Shown here piece after piece: positions 8,693 to 17,448 of a stretch of 41,249 nt of DNA. This DNA is from HGM04593 sp045636125 (lineage in GTDB: Bacteria > Bacteroidota > Bacteroidia > Bacteroidales > Bacteroidaceae): the NCBI GenBank assembly GCA_045636125.1, contig JAZTWX010000003.1:1-41249 (forward strand), given 5' to 3'. Position 1 is the stretch's first letter; each line of letters opens with the position of its first letter. The position numbers and the translations under genes were made by a program. The notes under the pieces were generated by a model. That model saw only the letters and a list, made by a program, of their open reading frames with translations. It searched no databases and had not been told where the DNA came from.

Positions 8693-9430
8693 ATGCGCTT
8701 CACACACAACCATATTGCACTGCTGCTCACATTGCTTTTCACGGCAATGTGGGGAGTGGGCAATGCACAGGAGAACGCAAGCACGCTCCCGGGAGACAGC
8801 ATCACGGCCGAAAGCCTGAAGGCCGACATCACCTCCTTGGACAGTATATGGAGAAGCGACAGCGCACTGTCGCCCGACAGCAGCCGCGCAGCCCTCAAAC
8901 GCAGCAGCAACACTGTGCTGCCCACAATGGAGACCTTCAAGCCCAACCCCACGAAATCGACGTGGCTGGCAATTGTGTTCCCCGGCGGAGGACAGATATA
9001 TAACCGCAAATACTGGAAACTGCCCATTGTGTACGGAGGATTCATCGGTTGCCTCTACGCCTACAACTGGAACACGCAGATGTACAAGGACTACCGCCAG
9101 GCCTATCTCGACATTATGGACAGCGACCCCAACAGCGACTCCTACAAGGACTTTTTCCGCCCGGGATACGATTTTGAGCAGAACAAGGAGTACCTCACCG
9201 AGGTATTCAAGAAAAGGAAAGACCGCTACCGCCGCTGGCGCGACCTGAGCATCTTTGCTTTCATTGGAGTATACGTTGTTTCGGTGATAGACGCATATGT
9301 CGACGCGCAGCTTGCAAGTTTCGACATAAGCGAAGACCTCAACCTCACCCTGCAACCCGAAATGAGACCATCGGGCATTGGCGGCAGCACAACAGGCTTC
9401 TACGGCCTCAACTGCAACATAACATTCTAA
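8693..9430 (+). CDS. DUF5683 membrane protein
   Basis: This 245-aa protein has a signal peptide (about 1-25, ending NAQ) and an acidic Ser-rich linker. The conserved core reads STWLAIVFPGGGQIYNRKYWKLPIVYGGF, as in DUF5683 proteins of Bacteroidetes. Two or three further hydrophobic segments lie near 100-120 and 185-205. The function is not established. Gene order parA-parB-DUF5683-mltD is typical of the order, so an envelope role linked to cell-cycle genes is possible but only an inference. It starts 15 bases after parB. Confidence 0.8.
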   Translation: MRFTHNHIALLLTLLFTAMWGVGNAQENASTLPGDSITAESLKADITSLDSIWRSDSALSPDSSRAALKRSSNTVLPTMETFKPNPTKSTWLAIVFPGGGQIYNRKYWKLPIVYGGFIGCLYAYNWNTQMYKDYRQAYLDIMDSDPNSDSYKDFFRPGYDFEQNKEYLTEVFKKRKDRYRRWRDLSIFAFIGVYVVSVIDAYVDAQLASFDISEDLNLTLQPEMRPSGIGGSTTGFYGLNCNITF

Positions 9431-9440
9431 ACACAAGAAA

Positions 9441-10799
9441 ATGCGTAAATACACAACACACATAATAACACTCACACTCATCCTTTTTGCCACTGCCGTG
9501 CAGGCGCAAGAGACTCTCACCGCCCTGCCCGACAGTATCGACAGCACAGAACTTTTCGACGACACCCCCATAACCGACAGCGAAATTGCCCACCCCGACA
9601 CGGCTGACATCTTCGCCGACATCACCCCCGCCGACAGCCTGCAGTTCATCTTCCCCGACGGGATGAATGCCGAAATTGACAGCCTCCTGAGTGGATGGCA
9701 GGCACGCAACCTCCTGAAAAGCTTCAACTGCGAGAGCGAGGGATGGGAAAACATCAAACTCAACGACACGGTGTACGCTACGCGCTTGCGCGACATACCA
9801 TCGATAATAGATATGCCCTACAACAGTATGGTACGCCAGTGTATCGACCGTTACGCCACACGCCACCGCACGCTGGTCTCATATATGCTTGGCCTTTCGG
9901 AATTCTATATGCCTATGATTGAGGCCGAGATTGACAAGTACAATATGCCCCACGAGCTTAAATACCTCCCCGTGATTGAGTCGGCACTCAACCCCAAGGC
10001 CGTGTCGCGTGCAGGAGCAAAGGGCTTGTGGCAATTCATGTTCGCCACCGGCAAACTCTACGGGCTGAAATCGAACAACTACATAGACGACCGTTTCGAC
10101 CCCTTGAAAGCCACTCACGCCGGCCTCAACTATCTGCGCGACCTTTACAAGTTCTTCAACCGCTGGGACCTTGCCATAGCAGCCTACAACTGCGGCCCCG
10201 GCAATGTAAAGAAGGCAATTCTGCGTTCGGGCGGCAAGACCGACTTTTGGGAAATATACCGTTACCTGCCCCGCGAGACACGCGGCTACCTGCCCGCGCT
10301 TGTTGCCGCGAACTACATAATGACCTATCACGAGGAGCACGGCATCTGCCCCATGGAGCCCAAAATCCCAATAGGAACCGACACTTTGCACATAACAAGC
10401 AACCTGCACTTCAAACAAATTGAAAAGTTCTGCGATATTAATATAGAGGACATACGCGCCATTAACCCGCAGTACCTCAAAGACATTGTACCCGGTGAGG
10501 CCGAACGCTACGTTCTGCGCCTGCCCAACGACGCGATAACAAAATTCATTGCCAACGAAGACAGCATCTACAGCTACAGGAAAGAGGAGTTCTTCCCCAA
10601 AAGCGACATTGCCAAAATGCTGAAACAGGCAAAAGCCAACGACGACGGACGCGGCACCCTGAAATACCACAAGATACGCAACGGCGAAACGCTTGGAAGC
10701 ATTGCGCGCAAGTACCGCGTGTCGGTGAAGCAGATAATGCGCTGGAACAATATGCGCAACACCAATATACGCGCCGGGCGCAAACTTAAAATATATTGA
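9441..10799 (+). CDS. mltD: MltD-like lytic transglycosylase with LysM domain
   Basis: This 452-aa periplasmic peptidoglycan lytic transglycosylase cleaves the MurNAc-GlcNAc bond, leaving 1,6-anhydroMurNAc ends. It has a signal peptide (1-22), then an acidic Ser/Asp-rich stretch to about 75. The SLT domain holds catalytic Glu180 in VIESALNPKAVS, followed by AGAKGLWQFM and AYNCGPGN (248-255). One LysM repeat lies at about 407-452 (NGETLGSIARKYRVS). No lipobox was seen, unlike E. coli MltD. It is separated by 10 bases from the DUF5683 gene and by 8 from relA/spoT. The symbol is by similarity of layout. Confidence 0.88.
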   Translation: MRKYTTHIITLTLILFATAVQAQETLTALPDSIDSTELFDDTPITDSEIAHPDTADIFADITPADSLQFIFPDGMNAEIDSLLSGWQARNLLKSFNCESEGWENIKLNDTVYATRLRDIPSIIDMPYNSMVRQCIDRYATRHRTLVSYMLGLSEFYMPMIEAEIDKYNMPHELKYLPVIESALNPKAVSRAGAKGLWQFMFATGKLYGLKSNNYIDDRFDPLKATHAGLNYLRDLYKFFNRWDLAIAAYNCGPGNVKKAILRSGGKTDFWEIYRYLPRETRGYLPALVAANYIMTYHEEHGICPMEPKIPIGTDTLHITSNLHFKQIEKFCDINIEDIRAINPQYLKDIVPGEAERYVLRLPNDAITKFIANEDSIYSYRKEEFFPKSDIAKMLKQAKANDDGRGTLKYHKIRNGETLGSIARKYRVSVKQIMRWNNMRNTNIRAGRKLKIY

Positions 10800-10807
10800 T
10801 AGTGAAT

Positions 10808-13033
10808 ATGGAGACCGAGGAGAAAATAATGAACGAAGAGGCTGCCATAAACGCCGCCTTCAACCACCTTCTTGACACTTATCTTGCATCGCAGCACCGC
10901 AAAAAAGTTGAGCTCATAACAAAAGCGTTCAACTTTGCACGACAGGCACACAAAGGCGTGCGCCGTCACAGCGGCGAGCCGTACATAATGCACCCGCTGG
11001 AGGTTGCAACCATCGTGTGCAAGGAGATAGGGCTCGGTTCCACATCAATATGCGCAGCACTGCTGCACGACGTTGTAGAAGACACCGACTACACGGTCGA
11101 AGACATAAGAAACCTCTTTGGCGACAAGATTGCCGAAATTGTAAACGGCCTCACAAAAATTGCCGGCGGAGTATTCGGTGCACACGCATCGGAGCAAGCC
11201 GAGAATTTCAAGAAACTGCTGCTCACAATGAGCGAGGACATAAGGGTTATACTCATAAAGATAGCCGACCGCCTGCACAATATGCGCACGCTGGAATTTA
11301 TGCCCGAAAACAAGCAATACAAAATTGCCGGCGAAACGCTCTACATATACGCCCCCATAGCCTACCGCTTGGGATTGAGCAAAATAAAGACCGAGCTCGA
11401 GAACCTCAGTTTCCGCTACGAACACCCCGAGGAGTATGCAAAAATTGAGAAGAAGATTGAGCACACACAGCGCGACCGCGACATCCTCTACAACGAATTC
11501 ACATCACCCATTTGCCGCGAGCTCGACGCAATGGGGCTCAAATACCGCATCATAGGTCGTGTAAAATCGCCCTACTCCATATGGAACAAGATGCAGAAGA
11601 AGCACGTTTCATTCGAAGATATCTTCGACATTCTCGCAGTGCGCATAATATTCACTCCGCGCGAGGGAAAGGACGAGAACAACGAGTGCTTCAACATTTA
11701 CATTGCCCTCACAAAGCTCTACAACGCACACCCCGACCGCCTGCGCGACTGGGTAAACAAGCCCCGCACCAACGGCTACAAAGCCCTACACGCAACATTT
11801 ATGAGCAAACGCGGCGAGTGGATTGAGGTGCAGGTGCGCAGCGAGAAAATGAACGAGATGGCCGAAAAGGGTATTGCAGCCCACTGGAAATACAAGAACC
11901 AGGGCGAGGACAGCGGCGACGAACAACTCGAAAACTGGCTGCACACCATAAAAGAGATTCTCGACGACCCGCAGCCCAATGCGCTCGATTTTCTCGACAC
12001 CATTAAGCTAAACCTCTATGCAACCGAAATTTTTGTCTTCACCCCCAAAGGAGACATAAAGACAATGCCGCAGAACTGCACTGCGCTCGACCTTGCATAC
12101 AGCATACACACCTTCCTGGGCAACCACTGCATAGGAGCAAAAGTTAACCACAAGCTCGTTCCGCTCAACCACCAACTGCAAAGCGGCGACCAGGTGGAGA
12201 TTATAACCTCGAATGCACCGCGCGTCGAAGAGGGCTGGCTCTCCTTTGTAACCACAGCAAAGGCGCGCGCAAAGATTCTTGCCGCACTACGTCGCAAGCA
12301 ACGCCTGCTTATGCGCGACGGCGAGGAGATCCTCAACCGCTTCCTTGAACAGGAGGGGCTGAGCAATTACAGCAACAACATAGAGAAGCTGTGGTCCCTC
12401 CACGAACTCAAGGACAAGGATGCGTTGCTCGTTGCCATAGGCGAAGGCAGCGTGGTGCTCGGCAGCGACGATAAAGACGCGCTGCTCGGCAACAAGAAAT
12501 TCAGCCTGCAATCATTCTTCTCATTCGGAAAAGAGAAGAAAAAAGAGGAGAAGAAAGGTGAAGTTTTCGAAAATATCGACCGCAAAAAGCCCATTAACCT
12601 CACCGACGAGAATATAAAGAGCAGCTACATAATAGCCGACTGCTGCCACCCCATACCGGGCGACGATGTTCTTGGTTATTACGACGACAACAAGCGCATA
12701 ACCATCCACAAACGTAACTGCCCCGTAGCCAACACACTCAAGAGCAGCCACGGCGACAAGATTCTTGCAGCCCGCTGGGACACTCACAAGAAACTCAACT
12801 TCATTGTGCCCATACAGATTACCGGCATCGACGACTTGGGCGTGTTGAACGAAATTACCGGCATTGTGGCACAGGAATTCAACGCAAGTATTCAGAAACT
12901 GCACCTCGAAAGCAACGACGGAATATTCGAAGGCACATTCTGGATTAACGTGCACGATGTCGACGATGTAAAGAATATGTGCACAAGCCTTAAGAAGATA
13001 AAAAGCATAAAGACCGTTGCCCGCATAGGGTAA
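10808..13033 (+). CDS. Bifunctional (p)ppGpp synthetase/hydrolase RelA/SpoT
   Basis: This 741-aa Rel-type enzyme makes and breaks the alarmone (p)ppGpp. The HD hydrolase is intact (H62 and HDVVED at 87-92). The synthetase has RVKSPYSIWNKM and the GYKALHATF block. The TGS domain is near residues 400-460 and the C-terminal ACT domain near 665-740, with a Cys/His-rich CCHPIPGDD segment before it. Since both active sites look complete, it should be the bifunctional form. I prefer the ATG at 10808; a TTG at 10796 overlaps the mltD stop and another ATG lies at 10829. It is the last gene of the parA-parB run. Confidence 0.93.
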   Translation: METEEKIMNEEAAINAAFNHLLDTYLASQHRKKVELITKAFNFARQAHKGVRRHSGEPYIMHPLEVATIVCKEIGLGSTSICAALLHDVVEDTDYTVEDIRNLFGDKIAEIVNGLTKIAGGVFGAHASEQAENFKKLLLTMSEDIRVILIKIADRLHNMRTLEFMPENKQYKIAGETLYIYAPIAYRLGLSKIKTELENLSFRYEHPEEYAKIEKKIEHTQRDRDILYNEFTSPICRELDAMGLKYRIIGRVKSPYSIWNKMQKKHVSFEDIFDILAVRIIFTPREGKDENNECFNIYIALTKLYNAHPDRLRDWVNKPRTNGYKALHATFMSKRGEWIEVQVRSEKMNEMAEKGIAAHWKYKNQGEDSGDEQLENWLHTIKEILDDPQPNALDFLDTIKLNLYATEIFVFTPKGDIKTMPQNCTALDLAYSIHTFLGNHCIGAKVNHKLVPLNHQLQSGDQVEIITSNAPRVEEGWLSFVTTAKARAKILAALRRKQRLLMRDGEEILNRFLEQEGLSNYSNNIEKLWSLHELKDKDALLVAIGEGSVVLGSDDKDALLGNKKFSLQSFFSFGKEKKKEEKKGEVFENIDRKKPINLTDENIKSSYIIADCCHPIPGDDVLGYYDDNKRITIHKRNCPVANTLKSSHGDKILAARWDTHKKLNFIVPIQITGIDDLGVLNEITGIVAQEFNASIQKLHLESNDGIFEGTFWINVHDVDDVKNMCTSLKKIKSIKTVARIG

Positions 13034-13099
13034 CCACTTTGCAGACACAGCAATTTTTTTTTCACAAGCAGAATGTGATTCAAAAAAACAGAAGCAAGG

Positions 13100-13140
13100 C
13101 TTGCGAAGTGACTTTGCAAGGGAGTTTACTGGAAGTAAAC
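13100..13140. repeat. Two adjacent inverted repeats between convergent genes
   Basis: The first repeat has 10-base arms (13100-13109 and 13111-13120) around one base, with one G-T pair. The second has perfect 7-bp arms (13124-13130 and 13134-13140) around GGA. They sit in the 154-base gap between relA/spoT and the MerR gene. Neither is followed by a clear T-run, so they are not standard terminators. The sequence resembles an interspersed element, but that is an impression from memory. Confidence 0.45.
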
Positions 13141-13187
13141 GACCGAGAGGAACACAAGCACAACGCAGTAAAAGACTTTTTAGTGAA

Positions 13188-13538
13188 TTACAGCAAATCG
13201 AGCTGCGCTTTAATTTCAAGAAGTTCCTCGCGCAAGGCTGTCAGGCGGTCTATAACCTCGGCAGCGACATCGGCCTTTTCACGGTTGCCCGCACCCTTAA
13301 GGTGCTGCTTTGCGCCGGCAATTGTAAGGCCGCGCTCCTTCACAAGATGGTGTATTAGGCGCACCACTTTAATATCGTCGGCCGTATAACGGCGCACACC
13401 GTTGGAACCCTTGTAGGGCGACAGCTGCGAAAACACCGTTTCCCAGTAACGCAAGGTTGTTTCGGTAACGCCAATCTCGGCTGCAACCTCCTTTATAGAG
13501 TAGTACAATTTAAGATTCTTGTTCTTCGACAGCGCCAT
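13188..13538 (-). CDS. MerR-family transcriptional regulator
   Basis: This 116-aa protein opens with a winged-helix MerR DNA-binding domain. YYSIKEVAAEIGVTETTLRYWE forms the recognition part, and VRRYTADDIKVVRLIHHLV follows. A short C-terminal coiled coil (about 85-116) would form the antiparallel dimer. There is no Cys cluster or ligand-binding domain, so no metal or drug effector can be named. It starts two bases after the stop of the M23 peptidase gene, so the two are expressed together. A TTG six bases upstream (13544) is a less likely start. Confidence 0.88.
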   Translation of the reverse strand: MALSKNKNLKLYYSIKEVAAEIGVTETTLRYWETVFSQLSPYKGSNGVRRYTADDIKVVRLIHHLVKERGLTIAGAKQHLKGAGNREKADVAAEVIDRLTALREELLEIKAQLDLL

Positions 13539-13540
13539 AA

Positions 13541-14515
13541 TCAATCGTATACTTTTCCGTGGTTTTCGGCCATTTGGAGCATCTGGTCATAACCCTCGGC
13601 ATCGAGATCCATAAAATAGTAGTTGATGGGGTTCACGTGCTTGCCCTTTACAATCACCTCATAATGCAGGTGAGGGCCGGTACTCTTGCCCGAGTTTCCA
13701 CTCAACGCAATCTGTTCGCCACGCACAACCTTCTGCCCCGGCTTCACCATAAATTTGTTGTTATAGAGGTGAGCATACAGTGTCTGGATGCCGTAACCGT
13801 GGTCTATTTTCACCGTGTAACCGTAACCCGACTGCCATTTTGCCGACACCACCGTGCCATCGGCCGTTGCATATATGGGAGTGCGGTTGTCGCACGAGAA
13901 GTCCATACCGTTGTGTTTCTTGCGCACCTTGTACACAGGGTCGATGCGCCAGCCATAACCCGACGCAGTGCGTTTGAGGTCGCGGTTGGCAATTGGCTGG
14001 ATAGCGGGCAAGTGGCGCAGATAATCCTCTTTTTCCTCGTCGAGTTTCACAAGCTCGTCGAACGATTTTATCTGCAGGTAAAGCTGCTTGTCGAGCATAT
14101 CCATCTTTTGCGCGGTCTCCACCACAAGAGCCGAATTGTTCATCTCAACAAGCTCGTCGTAACGCGCCGTGCCGGCGTAACCCACCTTGCGCGCAGTTGC
14201 CGAAACGGGGTCGGTATTGAGCAACACACGGTAGAGGTTGTCGTCGCGCTGCTGAATATCCTCGAGCACCTCCATTGCATCGTTAAGGCGTTGCGACATA
14301 ATGCGATACTGCGCAAGTAACTTTGAATTCTCCTGCTGCAGTTCGGCCATCGACGGGGTTTCTACGAGGAAATAGAAGACCAGGAACGAGAGACCGCCAA
14401 AAATAAAGAACAGCAATATGCGGCGCAGAATTGTGAGGAAACGCTGCGCAATGTTAGGGTACACGCGGTCGTAAGTGCGGGTAGCCGGATTGAATATGTA
14501 ATAGACCTTTCGCAT
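13541..14515 (-). CDS. M23-family metallopeptidase, membrane anchored
   Basis: This 324-aa LytM-type protein is probably a cell-wall endopeptidase. A cytoplasmic N-terminus of about 30 residues is followed by one membrane helix (31-51) and a coiled coil (about 55-95). The C-terminal M23 domain has zinc ligands H201 and D205 (HNGMD) and H284 in HLHYEV, with H249 in LYAHL as the other active-site His. All are present, so it should be active rather than a regulatory LytM protein. The ATG lies about 30 bases downstream of a good -7 box. MerR is downstream in the same unit. Confidence 0.92.
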   Translation of the reverse strand: MRKVYYIFNPATRTYDRVYPNIAQRFLTILRRILLFFIFGGLSFLVFYFLVETPSMAELQQENSKLLAQYRIMSQRLNDAMEVLEDIQQRDDNLYRVLLNTDPVSATARKVGYAGTARYDELVEMNNSALVVETAQKMDMLDKQLYLQIKSFDELVKLDEEKEDYLRHLPAIQPIANRDLKRTASGYGWRIDPVYKVRKKHNGMDFSCDNRTPIYATADGTVVSAKWQSGYGYTVKIDHGYGIQTLYAHLYNNKFMVKPGQKVVRGEQIALSGNSGKSTGPHLHYEVIVKGKHVNPINYYFMDLDAEGYDQMLQMAENHGKVYD

Positions 14516-14550
14516 CGGGTGCTGTTTTAGCGCTCATTGAGCTTTATTTT

Positions 14551-14559
14551 GCGAAGATA
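14551..14559 (-). promoter_or_regulatory. -7 box for the M23-MerR unit
   Basis: TATCTTCGC read on the minus strand (14559-14551) lies 36 bases upstream of the M23 start. The -33 element is poor. It diverges from the alaS promoter about 140 bases away. Confidence 0.45.
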
Positions 14560-14695
14560 CTAAAAACGCGCGAAGAAAAGTAATTTTGCACAATTTTTTA
14601 TACCCCGCGCAACACTATATTATACACCCGCAACAAACTTTTCCCTCGCGCGCACGATTATTATGTGAATATTCGTTTTTTACACACAATTGTTA

Positions 14696-14704
14696 TAACT
14701 TTGC
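14696..14704 (+). promoter_or_regulatory. -7 box for alaS
   Basis: TAACTTTGC at 14696-14704 fits the Bacteroidetes -7 consensus, with a T-run about 20 bases upstream in the -33 position. It gives alaS a leader of about 55 nt. Confidence 0.5.
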
Positions 14705-14764
14705 ATCTTGGCTGCAAGCAGGCCAAAGAAAAATACACAACGGAACAACATAAAAAAATATAAT

Positions 14765-17383
14765 ATGCTTACATCAAAAGAGATTAGAGAATCCTTCAAG
14801 CAATTTTTCCAGGAGAAAGGCCACCTTATTGTGCCCTCGGCTCCTATGGTAGTTAAAGACGACCCCACACTTATGTTCACCAACGCGGGTATGAACCAGT
14901 TCAAGGACATCATCCTTGGCAACAGCCCCGCAAAGAGCAAACGTGTGGCCGACTCACAGAAGTGTCTTCGCGTAAGCGGAAAACACAACGACCTCGAGGA
15001 GGTTGGACACGACACCTATCACCATACAATGTTCGAGATGCTCGGTAACTGGTCGTTCGGCGACTATTTCAAGGAAGACGCCATCAACTGGGCGTGGGAG
15101 TTCCTCACAAAGGTTGCAAAACTCGACCCCGAGCGTATGTACGCCACTGTATTCGAGGGCAGCGAGGCCGAAGGCCTTGAGCGCGATAACGAGGCTGCCG
15201 AGATTTGGAGCAAACACTTGCCCGCCGACAGAATCATCAACGGCAACCACAAGGACAACTTTTGGGAGATGGGCGACACAGGCCCCTGCGGCCCCTGTTC
15301 CGAGATTCACATCGACCTTCGTAACGAAGAAGACCGCAAAGCTATCCCCGGCCGCGAGCTTGTAAACGGCTCACACCCCCAGGTAATAGAGATATGGAAC
15401 CTTGTATTCATGCAGTTCAACCGCATGGCCGACGGACACCTCGAAGAGCTTCCCGCAAAGGTTATCGACACCGGTATGGGATTCGAGCGTCTCTGTATGG
15501 CATTGCAGGGCAAGCAGTCGAACTACGACACCGATGTTTTCCAGCCCATCATCAAAGCCATTGGCGAGATTAGCAACAAGAGCTACGGCAAAGAAGAGCA
15601 GACCGACGTTGCAATGCGCGTTATTGCCGACCACATACGTACAATTGCTTTCTCAATCACCGACGGACAGCTACCCTCTAACGCAAAGGCCGGATACGTT
15701 ATCCGCCGCATTCTGCGCCGCGCCGTACGCTACGGCTACACATTCCTGGAGCAGAAACAGGCATTTATGTACAAGCTCGTTCCCACACTCATCGAGAATA
15801 TGGGCGACGCTTATCCCGAGCTCAAACAGCAGCAGGAACTCATCACAAAGGTTATAAAAGAGGAGGAGGATTCTTTCCTTCGCACTCTCGAGACAGGAAT
15901 GTCAATGCTCGACAAAATCATCGCAACTGCAAAAGCCGAGGGCAAGAGCGAGATAAGCGGTGTAGAGGCATTTACACTTTACGACACATTCGGTTTCCCC
16001 ATCGACCTCACACAGCTCATTTTGCGTGAGAACTCGCTCACCGTGAATATGGAGCAGTTCGACGAGGAGATGCAGAAACAGAAGACACGCGCCCGCAACG
16101 CTGCCGCTGTAGAGAACGGCGACTGGATTACAGTGAACGAGGGCGACTGCACATTCGTGGGATACGACAGCACCGAGCAGGAGACAACCATCCTGCGTTA
16201 CCGCCAGACAAAGCAGAAGAACCAGGTTCTCTACCAGATTGTACTCAAAGAGACACCTTTCTACGCCGAGAGCGGAGGCCAGGTAGGTGACACCGGTTAC
16301 CTTGTATGCGGCGACGAGCGCATTGAGGTTATCGACACCAAGAAAGAAAACAACCTCCCCATACACATTACAAAGCAATTGCCCGCCGACGCAGCCGCAA
16401 CATTCCTTGCAAAGGTAGATACAAAGAAACGCAACGCTTGCGCCGCCAACCACTCTTGCACCCACCTGCTCGACCAGGCATTGCGTCAGGTATTGGGAAC
16501 ACACGTTGAACAGAAGGGCTCACTTGTAACACCCGATGCCATACGTTTCGATTTCTCACACTTCCAGAAAGTTACCGACGAGGAGATTGAGCAGGTTGAA
16601 CGCATTGTCAATGCACGCATACGCGAGAACATCCCCTTGACCGACCACCGCAACATCCCCATCGAGGATGCGAAGAAGCTCGGCGCCATCGCCCTCTTTG
16701 GCGAGAAATACGGCGACCACGTTCGTGTGGTGCAGTTCGGCAGTTCTATTGAGTTCTGCGGAGGAACACACGTTGCCGCAACAGGTAACATCGGTATGGT
16801 AAAAATAACATCGGAAAGTTCGGTTGCAGCAGGCGTACGCCGTATTGAGGCCATCACAGGAGAGGCGCTCGAGGCACACCTCTACAAAGCACAGACACTT
16901 ATGAAGGAGATACACGCTCTCTTCAACAACGTGCCCAACCTCAAGGCTACAATCGCAAAATCAATTGCCGAGAACGCCGAGCTCAAGAAAGAGATTGAGG
17001 AGTACGCAAAGGAGAAAGCTCTTGCAATGAAAAACGACCTTGTAAAAGAGATTAAAGAACGTGGCGGAGTACGCTACATAAGCACACTTTTGCCCGTAGC
17101 TCCTGCAACCGTCAAGGACATTGTGTTCGCATTGCGTCAGGAGCAGCCCGAGAACCTTCTCATTGTAATCGGTAGCGTATACAACGACAAACCCCAGCTT
17201 ACAATTTCGGCAAGCGCCGACCTTGTGGAGCGCGGAATAAACGCAGGCAAGATTGTTGGACAGGCAGCAAAAGAGATGCAGGGCGGCGGTGGCGGCCAGG
17301 CTCACTTTGCACAGGCCGGTGGCAAGAACCCCGCAGGCGTAAAGGCTGCAATTGAGAAAGTATTCGAGATTGCCGAAATCTAA
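14765..17383 (+). CDS. alaS: Alanine-tRNA ligase
   Basis: This 872-aa enzyme charges tRNA-Ala and clears mischarged Ser and Gly. The class II core shows DDPTLMFTNAGMNQFKD, GNWSFGDYFK and GDTGPCGPCSEIH. The editing domain has HSCTH and the later Cys/His pair of EFCGGTHV. The C-terminal DHHA1 region ends in the glycine-rich GGGGGQAHFAQAGG block. Length is normal. I chose the ATG at 14765 (MLTSKEIRESF), where the conserved N-terminus begins, over the in-frame extension from 14708. Confidence 0.97.
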   Translation: MLTSKEIRESFKQFFQEKGHLIVPSAPMVVKDDPTLMFTNAGMNQFKDIILGNSPAKSKRVADSQKCLRVSGKHNDLEEVGHDTYHHTMFEMLGNWSFGDYFKEDAINWAWEFLTKVAKLDPERMYATVFEGSEAEGLERDNEAAEIWSKHLPADRIINGNHKDNFWEMGDTGPCGPCSEIHIDLRNEEDRKAIPGRELVNGSHPQVIEIWNLVFMQFNRMADGHLEELPAKVIDTGMGFERLCMALQGKQSNYDTDVFQPIIKAIGEISNKSYGKEEQTDVAMRVIADHIRTIAFSITDGQLPSNAKAGYVIRRILRRAVRYGYTFLEQKQAFMYKLVPTLIENMGDAYPELKQQQELITKVIKEEEDSFLRTLETGMSMLDKIIATAKAEGKSEISGVEAFTLYDTFGFPIDLTQLILRENSLTVNMEQFDEEMQKQKTRARNAAAVENGDWITVNEGDCTFVGYDSTEQETTILRYRQTKQKNQVLYQIVLKETPFYAESGGQVGDTGYLVCGDERIEVIDTKKENNLPIHITKQLPADAAATFLAKVDTKKRNACAANHSCTHLLDQALRQVLGTHVEQKGSLVTPDAIRFDFSHFQKVTDEEIEQVERIVNARIRENIPLTDHRNIPIEDAKKLGAIALFGEKYGDHVRVVQFGSSIEFCGGTHVAATGNIGMVKITSESSVAAGVRRIEAITGEALEAHLYKAQTLMKEIHALFNNVPNLKATIAKSIAENAELKKEIEEYAKEKALAMKNDLVKEIKERGGVRYISTLLPVAPATVKDIVFALRQEQPENLLIVIGSVYNDKPQLTISASADLVERGINAGKIVGQAAKEMQGGGGGQAHFAQAGGKNPAGVKAAIEKVFEIAEI

Positions 17384-17402
17384 TAGAGATATTTCCTATT
17401 AT

Positions 17403-17442
17403 AAAAGGAACAAGGTGCGCAGCACCTTGTTCCTTTTTATGT
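17403..17442. terminator. Terminator between alaS and the RecD-like gene
   Basis: A perfect 16-bp stem (17403-17418 and 17422-17437) with a three-base loop is bordered by an A-run on the left and a T-run on the right. The genes on both sides converge on it, so it probably stops transcription from both. Confidence 0.9.
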
Positions 17443-17448
17443 ATGATA

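Noticed and set aside
6702..8700. parS site near parAB
   Set aside because: I looked for the GTTTCAC-GTGAAAC type palindrome and found none near the genes; the palindromes present are AT-rich and unlike parS.
7868..9796. Minus-strand frame of 642 aa opposite parB, DUF5683 and mltD
   Set aside because: It crosses three recognisable plus-strand genes; its length reflects codon bias, not selection.
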